Shown here: piece after piece, positions 1 through 9,173 of the stretch
Layout: each line of letters starts with the position of its first letter
Position numbering within the stretch: position 1 is the stretch's first letter
Source: Leifsonia sp. PS1209
GTDB lineage: Bacteria > Actinomycetota > Actinomycetes > Actinomycetales > Microbacteriaceae
Direction: 5' to 3'
NCBI RefSeq assembly: GCF_012317045.1
Contig: NZ_CP051154.1
Span: 1,302,001-1,366,000 of the forward strand
Length of the DNA stretch: 64,000 nucleotides
Notes under the pieces: generated by a model
The model's input: only the letters and a program-made list of their open reading frames with translations
Told to the model about the DNA's origin: nothing
The model's database searches: none
Translations under genes and position numbers: made by a program

Positions 1-1395
1 CGCTACATGGAGGTGTACGCGGCCGCCGTCGACAACGTCGACCAGAACCTCGCGAGACTCGTGGATGCGCTGCGCGAGAGCGGAGAGTACGAGAACACGA
101 TCATCGTGGTCGCCTCCGACAACGGGGGCACGGGCGAGGGAGGTACGGAGGGCACACGCAGCTACTTCAGCCAGTTCGTGCAGCTCGCCGGACTGCCCGC
201 CGACTGGGAGCGCGACGTCGACCGCGACCCGTCGCTGATCGGCGGCCCCCGCGTGTTCGCGCACTACCCGGCCGGATGGGCGTACGCGTCGAACACCCCG
301 TTCCGGCTCTACAAGGGGGCGACGTACGAGGGCGGCATCCGCGTCCCGCTCGTGGTCTCCTGGCCGGCCGGACTGCCGCGCGATGCTGGCGACGACGGCG
401 TGCGCGACCAGTACACCTACGTGACCGATCTCGGGCAGACCCTGCTGTCGCTGGCGGGCGTCGAACCGCTCGCCTCGCGCGCCGGACTCCCGGCGAAAGA
501 GGTGGACGGCGTCCCGTTCGACGCGGTGCTGCGGGATGCGGGCGCTCCGGCCACGCGCACGGAGCAGTACTCGGAGTTCGCCGGCAACCGCGCCTTCGTG
601 AGCGGCCGGTGGAAGATCGTCACCGACCACCGCTGGACCGACGCGTTCACCGACGCGGAGTGGCGGCTGTACGACCTCGCGGACGACCCCACCGAACGCG
701 TGGACCTGGCAGGGGCGCATCCGGAGCTGGTGGCCGAGCTGGCGGAGAAGTGGCGTGCGTCAGCGTGGAGGAACACGGTGTTCCCGCTCGGCGACGACGG
801 CTCGCTGTTCACGCACCGGCCGTCGACGGAGCTCGAGCTGGAGCGGCCGGTGACCCTGTACCCCGGCACCCCGACGCTGGAGCGGTTCCGGGCGAGCAAG
901 CTGACCAAGCTGCGCAGCTTCGACGTGGAGGTGCGCGCCGACCTGGCCTCGGGAGAGGGCACGCTGGTCGCACACGGCGACCAGGGCGGCGGATACGCGC
1001 TGCAGGTCTCCGACGGGCGGCTGACGCTCGCGTACAACGAGTACGGCCGGATGCACCGGGTGACGGTGCCGCTGACGGCGCTGGGCGGCCGGGACGTGAC
1101 CCTGAGCTTCGAGGCCGTGCCGGGCATCCGGTGGCTGATCGGCGTGGAGGCGGGCGGCGAGCGAGTGGCAGAGCTCGGCCCGGTGCTGCAGCTGGTCGGG
1201 ATGGCGCCGTTCACGGGCATCAGCGTCGGCGTGGACCGCGGCGGCCCCGTCGACTGGGACGTGTACGAGCAGCGGAGGTCGTTCCCGTTCAGCGGGGTGC
1301 TGCACGCGGTGCGCTATGTCCCGGGACGGAAGGCGCAGGAGAACCCCGAGGTCATCATCCCGATCGAACGGGAGCTCGCGCGCATCTACGAGTGA
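1..1395 (+). CDS. Sulfatase (arylsulfatase family), 3' part only
   Basis: The reading frame is open from the window edge, so the N-terminal half, including the C/S-x-P-x-R formylglycine site, lies outside. Visible are the C-terminal metal-site motif (VVASDNGG, near residue 40 of the fragment) and the sulfatase block LYKGATYEGGIRVPLVVSWP, with the conserved lysine and glycine pair. The last ~180 residues form a beta-rich accessory domain. The family hydrolyses sulfate esters, often in the periplasm or outside the cell. The gene runs into a strong bidirectional hairpin shared with the convergent aldehyde dehydrogenase. Its place at the edge of a monoamine-type cluster is notable because MoaF and arylsulfatase are linked in Klebsiella. 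The family call is firm; the substrate is unknown. Confidence 0.93.
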   Translation, partial: RYMEVYAAAVDNVDQNLARLVDALRESGEYENTIIVVASDNGGTGEGGTEGTRSYFSQFVQLAGLPADWERDVDRDPSLIGGPRVFAHYPAGWAYASNTPFRLYKGATYEGGIRVPLVVSWPAGLPRDAGDDGVRDQYTYVTDLGQTLLSLAGVEPLASRAGLPAKEVDGVPFDAVLRDAGAPATRTEQYSEFAGNRAFVSGRWKIVTDHRWTDAFTDAEWRLYDLADDPTERVDLAGAHPELVAELAEKWRASAWRNTVFPLGDDGSLFTHRPSTELELERPVTLYPGTPTLERFRASKLTKLRSFDVEVRADLASGEGTLVAHGDQGGGYALQVSDGRLTLAYNEYGRMHRVTVPLTALGGRDVTLSFEAVPGIRWLIGVEAGGERVAELGPVLQLVGMAPFTGISVGVDRGGPVDWDVYEQRRSFPFSGVLHAVRYVPGRKAQENPEVIIPIERELARIYE

Positions 1396-1407
1396 CGGCG
1401 CACGACG

Positions 1408-1444
1408 AAACGGCCGCGACCCCCTCGGGAGGTCGCGGCCGTTT
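1408..1444. terminator. Bidirectional terminator hairpin between sulfatase and aldehyde dehydrogenase
   Basis: A perfect 14-bp inverted repeat (AAACGGCCGCGACC and its complement) surrounds a 9-base loop. It begins and ends with A/T tracts, so each strand reads GC-rich stem followed by TTT. It lies between two convergent stop codons at 1395 and 1456. Confidence 0.88.
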
Positions 1445-1455
1445 GTGTTCGTCGC

Positions 1456-2895
1456 TCAGTAGTGCAGCCAGACCGACTTGGTCTCGGTGTACGCGTCGAT
1501 CGCCCACGGGCCCATCTCGCGGCCCCAGCCGCTGGCCTTGTATCCGCCCCACGGCGCTGCCATGTCGGGGATGGACGGCATGTTCACGAACACCGCACCG
1601 GCCTTGATGCCGTTGGCGAGGCGCTGGGAGGTGGCGATGTCCTTGGTCCAGATGGTCGCGGCGAGGCCGTACTCGGTGTCGTTGGCGCGGGCGATGATCG
1701 CGTCGAGCTCGTCCTCGTCCTCGTAGCTCGTGATCGACAGGACAGGACCGAAGATCTCGTCGTGCATGATCGTCATCTCGTCGGTGACGCCGGCGAACAC
1801 GGTCGGGGTGAAGAAGTAGCCGTCGCGGTCGGCGCGCGTGCCGCCGGTGACCAGTTCCGCCCCCTGCTGCCGCCCGATCTCGACCAGACGTTCCACGTGG
1901 CCGAGGTGCTTGGCGGAGACGAGCGGGCCGAGGTCGACGCCCTCGTCGAGGCCGTTGCCGAGGCGCAGACCGGCCACGCCGCCCGCGAGCTTCTCGACGA
2001 ACTCCGCCTCGCGCTTCTTGTCGACGTAGAACCGCGTGTACGCGGCGCAGACCTGCCCGGAGTTCAGGATGCTGCCCGCGATGTTGCCGCCGACGGCCGC
2101 GTCGATGTCGGCGTCCGCCGCGATGATCGACGGCGCCTTGCCGCCGAGCTCGAGCGTGAGCCTCTTGAGGTTCGAGTCCGCGCTCGCCCGCGTGATGATG
2201 CGGCCGACGGCGGTGGAGCCGGTGTACGAGAGGTGGTCGACGTCCATGTGCTCGCTGAGCATGGCGCCGATCGCGCCGTCGCCGGTGACCAGGTTCACCA
2301 CACCGCTCGGGATGCCGGCCTCTGCGCACAGCTGCACCAGCCGGATGGTCGTGAGCGGCGTGACCTCGCTCGGCTTGATGACGACGGTGTTGCCGGTCGC
2401 GAGCGCAGGGGCGAGCTTCCAGGCGAGGATCATCAGCGGGAAGTTCCACGGGGTGACCAGCGCGTTGACGCCGACCGGCTCGCGCCGCGTGTAGTGCAGG
2501 GTGTCCGGGAACGACACCGGGTTGACTGTGCCCTGGATCTTCGTGACCCAGCCCGCGTAGTAGCGGAAGTGCTCGGCGGCGCCGGTCACGGACACCATCT
2601 TGGAGATGCCGAGCGGCTGCCCCTGGTCGCGGGTCTCCAGCGCGGCGAGCTCGTCGTGGTGCTCGTCGATCAGGTCGGCGAGCCGGAACAGCAGCGCAGC
2701 GCGCTGGACGGGCAGGAGCCCGGCCCACTCCGCCGTGCCGAGGGCGGCGCGCGCGGAGGCGACCGCCGCATCCACGTCGGCCCTGGATGCGGTGCCGACC
2801 TCCTCGATGACCTGCTCGGTGGCGGGGTCGACGGTGGCGATGGCGCCGCCGGACGCTTCCGTCCACTCGCCGTCGATGAACAGTTTGGTGGCCAC
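1456..2895 (-). CDS. NAD(P)-dependent aldehyde dehydrogenase
   Basis: This 479-residue protein has normal ALDH length. It oxidises aldehydes to carboxylic acids in the cytosol. The catalytic glutamate lies in LELGGK (E249) and the nucleophile in SGQVCAA (C283). The oxyanion asparagine is in TPWNFPL near residue 151, and the nucleotide-binding KPSE is near 174. The GTG start at 2895 was chosen because AAAGGAG stands 7 bases upstream and the protein then begins like typical ALDHs; an upstream extension to 3003 looks non-coding. A likely role is oxidation of the aldehyde released by the amine oxidase at 20.6-22.6 kb, as in other amine pathways, but that pairing is inferred. Confidence 0.95.
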   Translation of the reverse strand: MATKLFIDGEWTEASGGAIATVDPATEQVIEEVGTASRADVDAAVASARAALGTAEWAGLLPVQRAALLFRLADLIDEHHDELAALETRDQGQPLGISKMVSVTGAAEHFRYYAGWVTKIQGTVNPVSFPDTLHYTRREPVGVNALVTPWNFPLMILAWKLAPALATGNTVVIKPSEVTPLTTIRLVQLCAEAGIPSGVVNLVTGDGAIGAMLSEHMDVDHLSYTGSTAVGRIITRASADSNLKRLTLELGGKAPSIIAADADIDAAVGGNIAGSILNSGQVCAAYTRFYVDKKREAEFVEKLAGGVAGLRLGNGLDEGVDLGPLVSAKHLGHVERLVEIGRQQGAELVTGGTRADRDGYFFTPTVFAGVTDEMTIMHDEIFGPVLSITSYEDEDELDAIIARANDTEYGLAATIWTKDIATSQRLANGIKAGAVFVNMPSIPDMAAPWGGYKASGWGREMGPWAIDAYTETKSVWLHY

Positions 2896-3095
2896 TTTCG
2901 TGCTCCTTTGCGTAGCCGGACGAGACGGGCGGACTCCGCTGACGGACGCCCACGCAAGCAGTATCCGCGGGGGAGTCGTGCGCTGTCTTGACCGGTGGGG
3001 CACGGCCGTTGTCTGCGAGCGAATGGTCGGAGGGCGGACGTTCCGCCGGGCGGGCGCGGCGTGCGAACCTCGGGGGGACTCGAAGGGGAGGACCT

Positions 3096-4685
3096 GTGGC
3101 GGAGACAGTGGATGCGAAGGCAGCGGCGACCGCAGCGGCGGTGTCGGCGGACGCAGCGGCGGAGGTGCCGCGCAGCGTGATCGTCATCGGTGCGGGTTCT
3201 GCCGGTTCCGTGGTGGCCAGACGGCTCGCGGACGCCGGTGTGGCCGTGACCGTGCTGGAGGCGGGCGGCGAGGACACCAACCCCGCCATCCACGACCCGT
3301 CCAGGATGGGCGAACTCTGGCACAGCGCAGACGACTGGGACTACTTCACGGTGCCGCAGGAGCACGCGGCCGGACGCAGGCTGCACCTGCCGCGCGGCAA
3401 GGTGCTCGGAGGCTCGCACTCGCTCAACGCGATGATCTGGGTGCGCTGCGCCCCCGCAGACTTCGACCACTGGGAGTCGCTCGGCAACGACGGCTGGGCG
3501 TGGAGGGACGTGCTGCCCGTCTACCGCGCCATCGAGCGGCACTCCGGGGGAGCATCCGAGCTGCACGGTGCAGACGGCCTGCTCGACGTGACGGACGACT
3601 ACGCGCTCGACCCCATCCAGCAGTCCATCGTGGATGCCGCGGTGGAGGAGGGGCTCGAACACAATCCGGACTACAACGGCGACCACCTCGACGGCGTCTC
3701 CCAGCAGCAGATCACCGTGCGCGACGGCCATCGCCTGAACACCTACCTGGCGTACCTCAAACCGGTGCGCGACCGGGTGGATGTGCGCACAGGATGCTGG
3801 GTGCACCGTCTGCTCACCGAGCAGGGGGACGACGGCGTCCCGAGCGTGGTCGGCGTCGAGTTCGAGCAGGACGGCGAACTGCACCAAGTGCGCGCCGACG
3901 AGGTGGTGCTGTGCGCCGGCGCGCTCGACTCCCCGCGCATCCTGCTGCGGTCGGGGATCGGCCCGGCGGACGAGCTGACGGCGGTCGGGATCCCGTCGCT
4001 CGTCGACCTGCCGGGGGTCGGCAAGAACCTGCACGACCACCTGCTCTCCCCGGTGATCTTCGGCACGGAGCGCGAGGTCGGCGCTCCACGCCCCGGCGTC
4101 TCGGTGACCCAGTCCCACCTGTTCTGGAAATCCGACCCCGAGCTGGAGGTGCCGGACACTCAGCCCATCCACTTCTCCGTCCCGATGTACCAGGACGGCA
4201 TGACCGGCCCGGCCGACGGGTTCAGCCTGATGGCGGGCATCGTCTCCCCGAAGGCGCGCGGCAGCGTCACCCTGTCCGGTCCGGGCCCGCGCGACCCCCT
4301 GCTCATCGACCTGGATGCGCTCGGTCACCCGGACGACGTCGCTTCGCTCGTGGCCTCTGTGCGCCAGTGCCGCAGCATCGGCACGCGTCCGGCGCTCGCC
4401 GCCTGGGGTGCGACCGAGCTCTACCCGGGGCCGGAGGTGGGCGACGGGGACGACCTCGCCGACTACGTCCGCTCCACCGCCGTCACCTACCACCACCAGG
4501 TGGGGACGTGTGCGATGGGGGTGGATGCGCAGGCCGTGGTGAGCCCGCGGCTGCGCGTCCACGGCGTGCACGGGCTGCGGGTGGCGGACGCGTCGATCAT
4601 GCCGCGGGTGACGACAGGGAACACCAACGCGCCGAGCGTGCTGATCGGCGAGAAGGCCGCGGCGTTCATCCTCGCGGGGGAGTGA
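3096..4685 (+). CDS. GMC-family FAD oxidoreductase (choline/alcohol dehydrogenase-like)
   Basis: This is a 529-residue flavoprotein. It has the N-terminal FAD-binding VIGAGSAGS (G32, G34, G37), GMC signature 1 (GKVLGGSHSLNAMIW) and signature 2 (GALDSPRILLRSGIG). The C-terminal substrate domain carries the active-site histidine in YHHQVGTCAMG (about 466-467). The family oxidises alcohols or choline-like substrates to aldehydes. The GTG start at 3096 follows a GGGGAGG ribosome site by 4 bases; a longer frame from 2988 is possible but has Arg/Gly-rich, non-homologous-looking sequence. The 3' end overlaps the convergent MFS gene by 20 bp. With the divergent aldehyde dehydrogenase it could form an alcohol-to-acid pair. 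Confidence 0.93.
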   Translation: MAETVDAKAAATAAAVSADAAAEVPRSVIVIGAGSAGSVVARRLADAGVAVTVLEAGGEDTNPAIHDPSRMGELWHSADDWDYFTVPQEHAAGRRLHLPRGKVLGGSHSLNAMIWVRCAPADFDHWESLGNDGWAWRDVLPVYRAIERHSGGASELHGADGLLDVTDDYALDPIQQSIVDAAVEEGLEHNPDYNGDHLDGVSQQQITVRDGHRLNTYLAYLKPVRDRVDVRTGCWVHRLLTEQGDDGVPSVVGVEFEQDGELHQVRADEVVLCAGALDSPRILLRSGIGPADELTAVGIPSLVDLPGVGKNLHDHLLSPVIFGTEREVGAPRPGVSVTQSHLFWKSDPELEVPDTQPIHFSVPMYQDGMTGPADGFSLMAGIVSPKARGSVTLSGPGPRDPLLIDLDALGHPDDVASLVASVRQCRSIGTRPALAAWGATELYPGPEVGDGDDLADYVRSTAVTYHHQVGTCAMGVDAQAVVSPRLRVHGVHGLRVADASIMPRVTTGNTNAPSVLIGEKAAAFILAGE

Positions 4686-5898
4686 GCGGAGCCGGCGCGC
4701 CGCTGGCGCGTGTGCGGCTGACCCGCATCCCGGCCAGGCGCGGCACGACCGCCCAGGCGAGCAGCCCGGCGACCGTGGCGGCGATGGCGATGGTGAGCGC
4801 CATCGCCAGCGCGGTCGAACCGCCGAGCGAGGCGAACGGCCCGACGATCGGCCCGACCGTGAACGTGACCGTGCCGAGCACGGCGGCGGCCGTCCCCGCC
4901 CTGGCGGAGTGGGCGCCGAGGGCGAGCGTCGTGCCGTTCGGGCCGCCGACACCCGACGAGAACAGGAACAGGGCCAGCGAGGACAGCACACCGGCCAGCC
5001 CCCAGCCGAGCAGCACCGACGCCAGCAGCAGGAGGGCGGCCGCCGCCGTCGCGAGCTGGCCGATGAGGTACATCCTGCCCGGTCCGACGCGTCGAACCAG
5101 CAGCCGGCTGACCTGAGCGCCGAGCAGGTTGGCGAGCGCGTTGATCGCGAAGAACAGGCTGAACAGCTGCGGGCTCAGGCCGAACTGGTCCTGCAGCACG
5201 AAGCTCGACATCGACAGGTAGGCGAAGAACGCCGCCCCTCCCGCCGCCGCGGCGATCACGATTACGACGAACAGCCGGTCGCGGAACAGTTCGCGCAGGT
5301 GGCCGCCGGTGGTCCGCAGCCCACCGCTGTGCCGCATCCCGGGCGGCAGCGACTCCTTCAGGCCGGTGAGCGCGATGACGAACAGGGCGAGGCCGATCCC
5401 GGTCAGCACCAGAAAGATCCCGCGCCAGTCCATGAGGAGCGCGAGCGTTCCGCCGACGACCGGCGCCACGATCGGCGCGGACGCGCTGACCACCGCGAGC
5501 AGCGACAGCATCCGCGACAAGTCGACGCCGCTGTACATGTCGCGCGCGACCGCCATCGTGATCACCAGCCCGGCCGAACCGGCGAGTCCCTGCAGCAGCC
5601 GGGCGACGAGCAGCACCTGGATGTTCGGCGCGAGCACGCACGCCAGCGAGAGCAGCGTGAACAGCGCGACCCCGACCAGCAGCGGAGGACGGCGGCCGCA
5701 CCGGTCGCTGAGCGGACCCGCCACCAGCTGGCCGACGCCGAGCCCGACCATGCAGACCGACATCGTCGCCTGGGCGAGCGCGTCGCTGGTGCCGAGCGAT
5801 GCGGCCAGCTGCGGCAGCTGAGGAAGATAGAGGTCCATCGACAGCGGCCCGAACGCTTCGAGCAGGCCGAGCACCAGGATGCTGCGGCGCACGCTCAT
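4666..5898 (-). CDS. Bcr/CflA-family MFS transporter
   Basis: A 410-residue protein with twelve predicted membrane segments. It opens with the family's typical N-terminus (LEAFGPLSMDLYLPQLPQ) and has the loop-2/3 motif GPLSDRCGRRPPLL. The family exports drugs and small metabolites using proton motive force. The ATG at 5898 has only a poor ribosome site. A GTG at 5928, 14 bases after the stop of the upstream esterase, would add ten residues, and translation may be coupled. It is the last gene of the leftward run from 10.34 kb. It could export a product or by-product of that pathway, which is inference from position. Confidence 0.9.
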   Translation of the reverse strand: MSVRRSILVLGLLEAFGPLSMDLYLPQLPQLAASLGTSDALAQATMSVCMVGLGVGQLVAGPLSDRCGRRPPLLVGVALFTLLSLACVLAPNIQVLLVARLLQGLAGSAGLVITMAVARDMYSGVDLSRMLSLLAVVSASAPIVAPVVGGTLALLMDWRGIFLVLTGIGLALFVIALTGLKESLPPGMRHSGGLRTTGGHLRELFRDRLFVVIVIAAAAGGAAFFAYLSMSSFVLQDQFGLSPQLFSLFFAINALANLLGAQVSRLLVRRVGPGRMYLIGQLATAAAALLLLASVLLGWGLAGVLSSLALFLFSSGVGGPNGTTLALGAHSARAGTAAAVLGTVTFTVGPIVGPFASLGGSTALAMALTIAIAATVAGLLAWAVVPRLAGMRVSRTRASGAPAPLTPPRG

Positions 5899-5941
5899 CA
5901 CGGGAGCGACCGCGCTGGACGTGGTCACGGGCGCGACGCCG

Positions 5942-6934
5942 TCACGAGCGGGGCAGGCGCAGGGTGCGGCGCAGCCAGCTGTCCCTGGCGGCGATGGCGG
6001 CCTTCGACACGATGGCGTCCGGGGAGAAGCCGGAGAAGCCGTGGTACGCGCCGGACCAGACGTGCAGTTCGGCCTGGCCGCCAGCCGCCCAGATCCTGCC
6101 CGCGTATTCGATGGACTCGTCGCGGAACACCTCCGCGGCGCCGACCTCGATGTATGCGGGAGGCAGGCGGGACAGGTCGGTGGCGCGGGCAGGGGCGGCA
6201 TACGGCGAGACGGCGTCGGTGAACCTGTCGGAGCCGAGGATCGCATCCCAGGCCGTGTCGTTGTTGTTGCGGTCCCACGCGCCGATCCCGTCGTACTGCC
6301 TGGCTGAGACGGTCTCGTTGCGGTCGTCGAGCATCGGGCAGTTGAGGAGCTGCCCGGCCAGGCGTGGGCCGTTCCTGTCCCTCGCCATCAGCGCGACGGC
6401 CGCGGACAGGCCGCCTCCCGCACTCGCGCCCGACACGAGGAGGCGCTCCGGATCGATGCCGAGGTCGGCGGCGTTCGCGGCCAGCCAGAGCAGCCCGGCG
6501 TAGCAGTCCTCTCCCGCCGCCGTCCCGGGATGCTCGGGGGAGAGCCGGTACTCCACGGCCACGCCGACGGCGCCGTACTGCTCCGCGAGCTCGATCAGCT
6601 CTCCCGTGCCGAAGAAGCGGGTGCCGAGCACCTGCCCGCCGCCGTGTATGCTCAGCACGCCCGGCGCATCCGGAGCCTGCCGCACGGGACGCACAATGGT
6701 GATCTCGATGTCCGCAGCACCGGCAGGGCCGGGGATGACAGCGTTCTCCGCGGTGACGGCGCGCCCCGCGACCTGCTGCTCGATCGGCGGGATGATCGTG
6801 GCGAAGTGCGCGCGGTTGGCGAGGATCGTGTCCGCCCGCAACGGGATGCGCTCCACCAGCTCGCGGAACGCGGTGAGGCCGGGCACCAGGGCCGGGTCGT
6901 ACGGCACCGGGTGGTGGGGCGATGCGAGCGTCAT
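5942..6934 (-). CDS. Alpha/beta hydrolase, HSL-type esterase (paralog 1)
   Basis: 330 residues with the hormone-sensitive-lipase family hallmarks. The oxyanion-hole HGGG is at 97-100 and the nucleophile is S171 in GASAGG. The C-terminal acid and histidine are in FRDESIEYA and YHGFSGF. It hydrolyses carboxylic esters in the cytosol. The ATG at 6934 is preceded by GAAAGG. The next gene upstream (6996-8024) is a clear paralog with the same order of motifs and a near-identical phrase, ELHVWSG, before the catalytic histidine, so the pair arose by tandem duplication. It sits in a leftward operon with an aldo/keto reductase and a zinc dehydrogenase. The substrate is unknown. Confidence 0.93.
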   Translation of the reverse strand: MTLASPHHPVPYDPALVPGLTAFRELVERIPLRADTILANRAHFATIIPPIEQQVAGRAVTAENAVIPGPAGAADIEITIVRPVRQAPDAPGVLSIHGGGQVLGTRFFGTGELIELAEQYGAVGVAVEYRLSPEHPGTAAGEDCYAGLLWLAANAADLGIDPERLLVSGASAGGGLSAAVALMARDRNGPRLAGQLLNCPMLDDRNETVSARQYDGIGAWDRNNNDTAWDAILGSDRFTDAVSPYAAPARATDLSRLPPAYIEVGAAEVFRDESIEYAGRIWAAGGQAELHVWSGAYHGFSGFSPDAIVSKAAIAARDSWLRRTLRLPRS

Positions 6935-6995
6935 TGCTGTGCCTTTCGTTGGGGTGGGCTGGGCTGCCGGGGCCGGGGCCGGGGCAGTAGGCGGG

Positions 6996-8024
6996 TCAGA
7001 GGCCGAGGATGCGGCGCAGCCAGGAGAACCGCGCGGCGAGCGCAGCCCTGGTCAGCTCGCTGCCCGGTGCGTAGATGTCGAACCCGTGGAAGCCGCCCGA
7101 CCAGACGTGCAGCTCCGCCTCTCCGCCGACCGCCCAGATCCGGGACGCGTACTCCACGTCCTCGTCCCGGAACGGCTCGGCGGCGCCCACCTCCACGAAC
7201 GCGGGAGGGAGGCCGGAGAGATCGGTGGCGCGGGTAGGGGCCGCGTATTCCGGCGCATCCGGGCTGTACGCCAGCTCGGCGCCGAGGACGCAGTCCCAGG
7301 CGAGCAGGTTGGCTTCGCGCGTCCAGGTGCCGACCCCGGAGTACTGGTGGCTCGACACGGTGGTGTTGGTGTTGTCGATCATCGGGCAGAGCAGCAGCTG
7401 GCCGGCGATGGCCGGTCCGCGACGGTCGCGGGCCATCAGCGAGACGGCGGCGGAGAACCCACCTCCCGCGCTGCCGCCCATCACCACGATCCGGTCCGGA
7501 TCGACGCCCAGTTCGGCGGCGTGCTCCGCCAGCCAGGCGATCCCGGCGTAGCAGTCCTCCACCCCGGCGGGGAACGGATCCTCCGGCGCGAGCCGGTACT
7601 CCACGTTCACGGCGATCACGCCCAGCTCGGCGACCAGCTCGACCAGCCGCGCGGTCTCCCAGCTGCGGTGTCCGACGATCATCCCGCCGCCGTGGATGTT
7701 GTACAAGGCTGGCAGCGCTGCGGAGGTCGCGTCGTGGCCGCGCGGGGTGAGGACGGTGATCTCCAGGTCCGGCGCACCGGCCGGGCCGGGGATGACGAGG
7801 TCGACGGCGTCGATCGGAAGGTCGCCGATGACCTCGGCGGCGCTCGGGGACAGGCCGGACGCTCCGACCCTGCTCAGGTGCAGAGTCTCCCTGCTGAGCG
7901 CCGGCTGGGGGTTCTGCGCCAGTGCGTCGAGCACCGGGGCGATCTCCGGATCGAACGGGACGCGGGGGATGGGGGTGGTGGCGGTGCCGGTGGTTGCGGT
8001 GCGGTCGTCTTCTGCGATGGTCAT
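6996..8024 (-). CDS. Alpha/beta hydrolase, HSL-type esterase (paralog 2)
   Basis: 342 residues. The oxyanion motif HGGG is at 111-114, the nucleophile is S185 in GGSAGG, and the catalytic acid and histidine are in FRDEDVEYA and FHGFDIY. It is a tandem paralog of the gene at 5942-6934. The ATG at 8024 was chosen because AGGAG lies 6 bases upstream; the longer frame reaching 8186 runs into the aldo/keto reductase gene and is not needed. The N-terminus starts with a Thr-rich stretch, a feature shared with several neighbours. Two paralogs in one operon suggest either two related ester substrates or dosage, which sequence alone cannot decide. Confidence 0.93.
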   Translation of the reverse strand: MTIAEDDRTATTGTATTPIPRVPFDPEIAPVLDALAQNPQPALSRETLHLSRVGASGLSPSAAEVIGDLPIDAVDLVIPGPAGAPDLEITVLTPRGHDATSAALPALYNIHGGGMIVGHRSWETARLVELVAELGVIAVNVEYRLAPEDPFPAGVEDCYAGIAWLAEHAAELGVDPDRIVVMGGSAGGGFSAAVSLMARDRRGPAIAGQLLLCPMIDNTNTTVSSHQYSGVGTWTREANLLAWDCVLGAELAYSPDAPEYAAPTRATDLSGLPPAFVEVGAAEPFRDEDVEYASRIWAVGGEAELHVWSGGFHGFDIYAPGSELTRAALAARFSWLRRILGL

Positions 8025-8085
8025 GGCTGCTCCTGGTGGTGTGGTGGGTGTGGTGTCTGCGTCTCGGCGTGATGCCCGGCGCCGC

Positions 8086-9123
8086 TCAGGGACCTTCGGG
8101 GTCGACGACGCCCTTGTCCGCCCAGAACGGCTCCACCCTGGCGCGCAGCTCCGCCGCGCCGACGCGCTCGACCAGGGCGACAGCATCCAGGTTCTGCTGC
8201 ACCTGTTCGAGACGGCTCGCGCCGAACAGCGTCGTCGTGGTGGCCGGGTGGGTGAGTGTGAAGGCGACGGCGAGCTGCGCCGGGGTCGTGCCGAGCTCGT
8301 CCGCGACGGCGGCGAACGCCGGAACGTCGGCGACGATCCGCTCCCTGATGGATCCCGGATCGCGGCCGACCTCGCGGCCGACCTCGCGGCCTGGTGTGAC
8401 GTTTCCGGCGAGGATGCCGCCCTCCATCACGTCCGACGCCTGCATCGTCAGGCCGTCGGCGAACAGGCGCGCGAACGGTTCCCCATCCGGGATCGACCGG
8501 CGGGCGACGCTGTACTTGAGCTGCGCGATCTGCGGCCCGGCGACCCCCTCCGCCGCTGCGATGTCGCTCAGCCTCCGGATGTTCGCCGCAGACCAGTTGT
8601 TGACGCCCCACGCCCTGATCAGCCCGGCGTCCGCCAGCGCGGCCAGGTCGACGACGAGGTCGCGCAGGTCGACGTCGTCCCTGCGGAGGTCGCCGAGGAT
8701 CACCAGATCGGCGTACTCGCTGCCCACCCGGAACAGCGCGTGCTCCAGTTGCGGCCGGAACCCGTCGTCGCCGAACCCCTCCAGCCACAGCTTCTCCGAC
8801 AGCAGGTAGTCCTCGCGCGGGATGCGCGCAGCGCGGACGATCGCGGAGAACAGCACGTCGGTGAACACCGGAGGCTGCATGCCGCGGAACCCGTACACGC
8901 CGACGTCGAACAGGGTGATGCCGTGCTCGACGGCGAATGCCACCATGTCGACGGCGTCGGCGAAATCCATCCTGTCGTAGGTGTGCCACGAGCCGAGCGA
9001 GAGCACGGACGCCTCGATGCCGGAGGTGCCGATGAGGCGGCGCGGGAGGCGGGTGGGAGTGGGTGATGGCGTGGTGCCGGGGGCTGCGGCGGGTGCCGGT
9101 GCCGGGCTCGGTGTCGTGGTCAT
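8086..9123 (-). CDS. Atypical aldo/keto reductase (paralog 1), catalytic His replaced
   Basis: 345 residues with an aldo/keto reductase TIM-barrel pattern: LFDVGVYG after strand 2 (D73, Y77), LLSEKLW (K111) and WGVNNWSAANI near residue 160. In canonical members the histidine of the tetrad follows the lysine by 33 residues. Here that position is G144, in DLVILGD. The Asp-Tyr spacing is four residues instead of the usual five. The paralog at 13239-14219 has both changes. The N-terminal ~25 residues are a Pro/Ala/Thr-rich tail, so the true start may be internal. It sits between the dehydrogenase and the esterases of the leftward operon. Reductase activity is therefore uncertain. Confidence 0.88.
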   Translation of the reverse strand: MTTTPSPAPAPAAAPGTTPSPTPTRLPRRLIGTSGIEASVLSLGSWHTYDRMDFADAVDMVAFAVEHGITLFDVGVYGFRGMQPPVFTDVLFSAIVRAARIPREDYLLSEKLWLEGFGDDGFRPQLEHALFRVGSEYADLVILGDLRRDDVDLRDLVVDLAALADAGLIRAWGVNNWSAANIRRLSDIAAAEGVAGPQIAQLKYSVARRSIPDGEPFARLFADGLTMQASDVMEGGILAGNVTPGREVGREVGRDPGSIRERIVADVPAFAAVADELGTTPAQLAVAFTLTHPATTTTLFGASRLEQVQQNLDAVALVERVGAAELRARVEPFWADKGVVDPEGP

Positions 9124-9173
9124 GGCGTCTCCTTCGTCGTCGTGCTCGGGGTGCTACTGCGCGCATCCATTGG

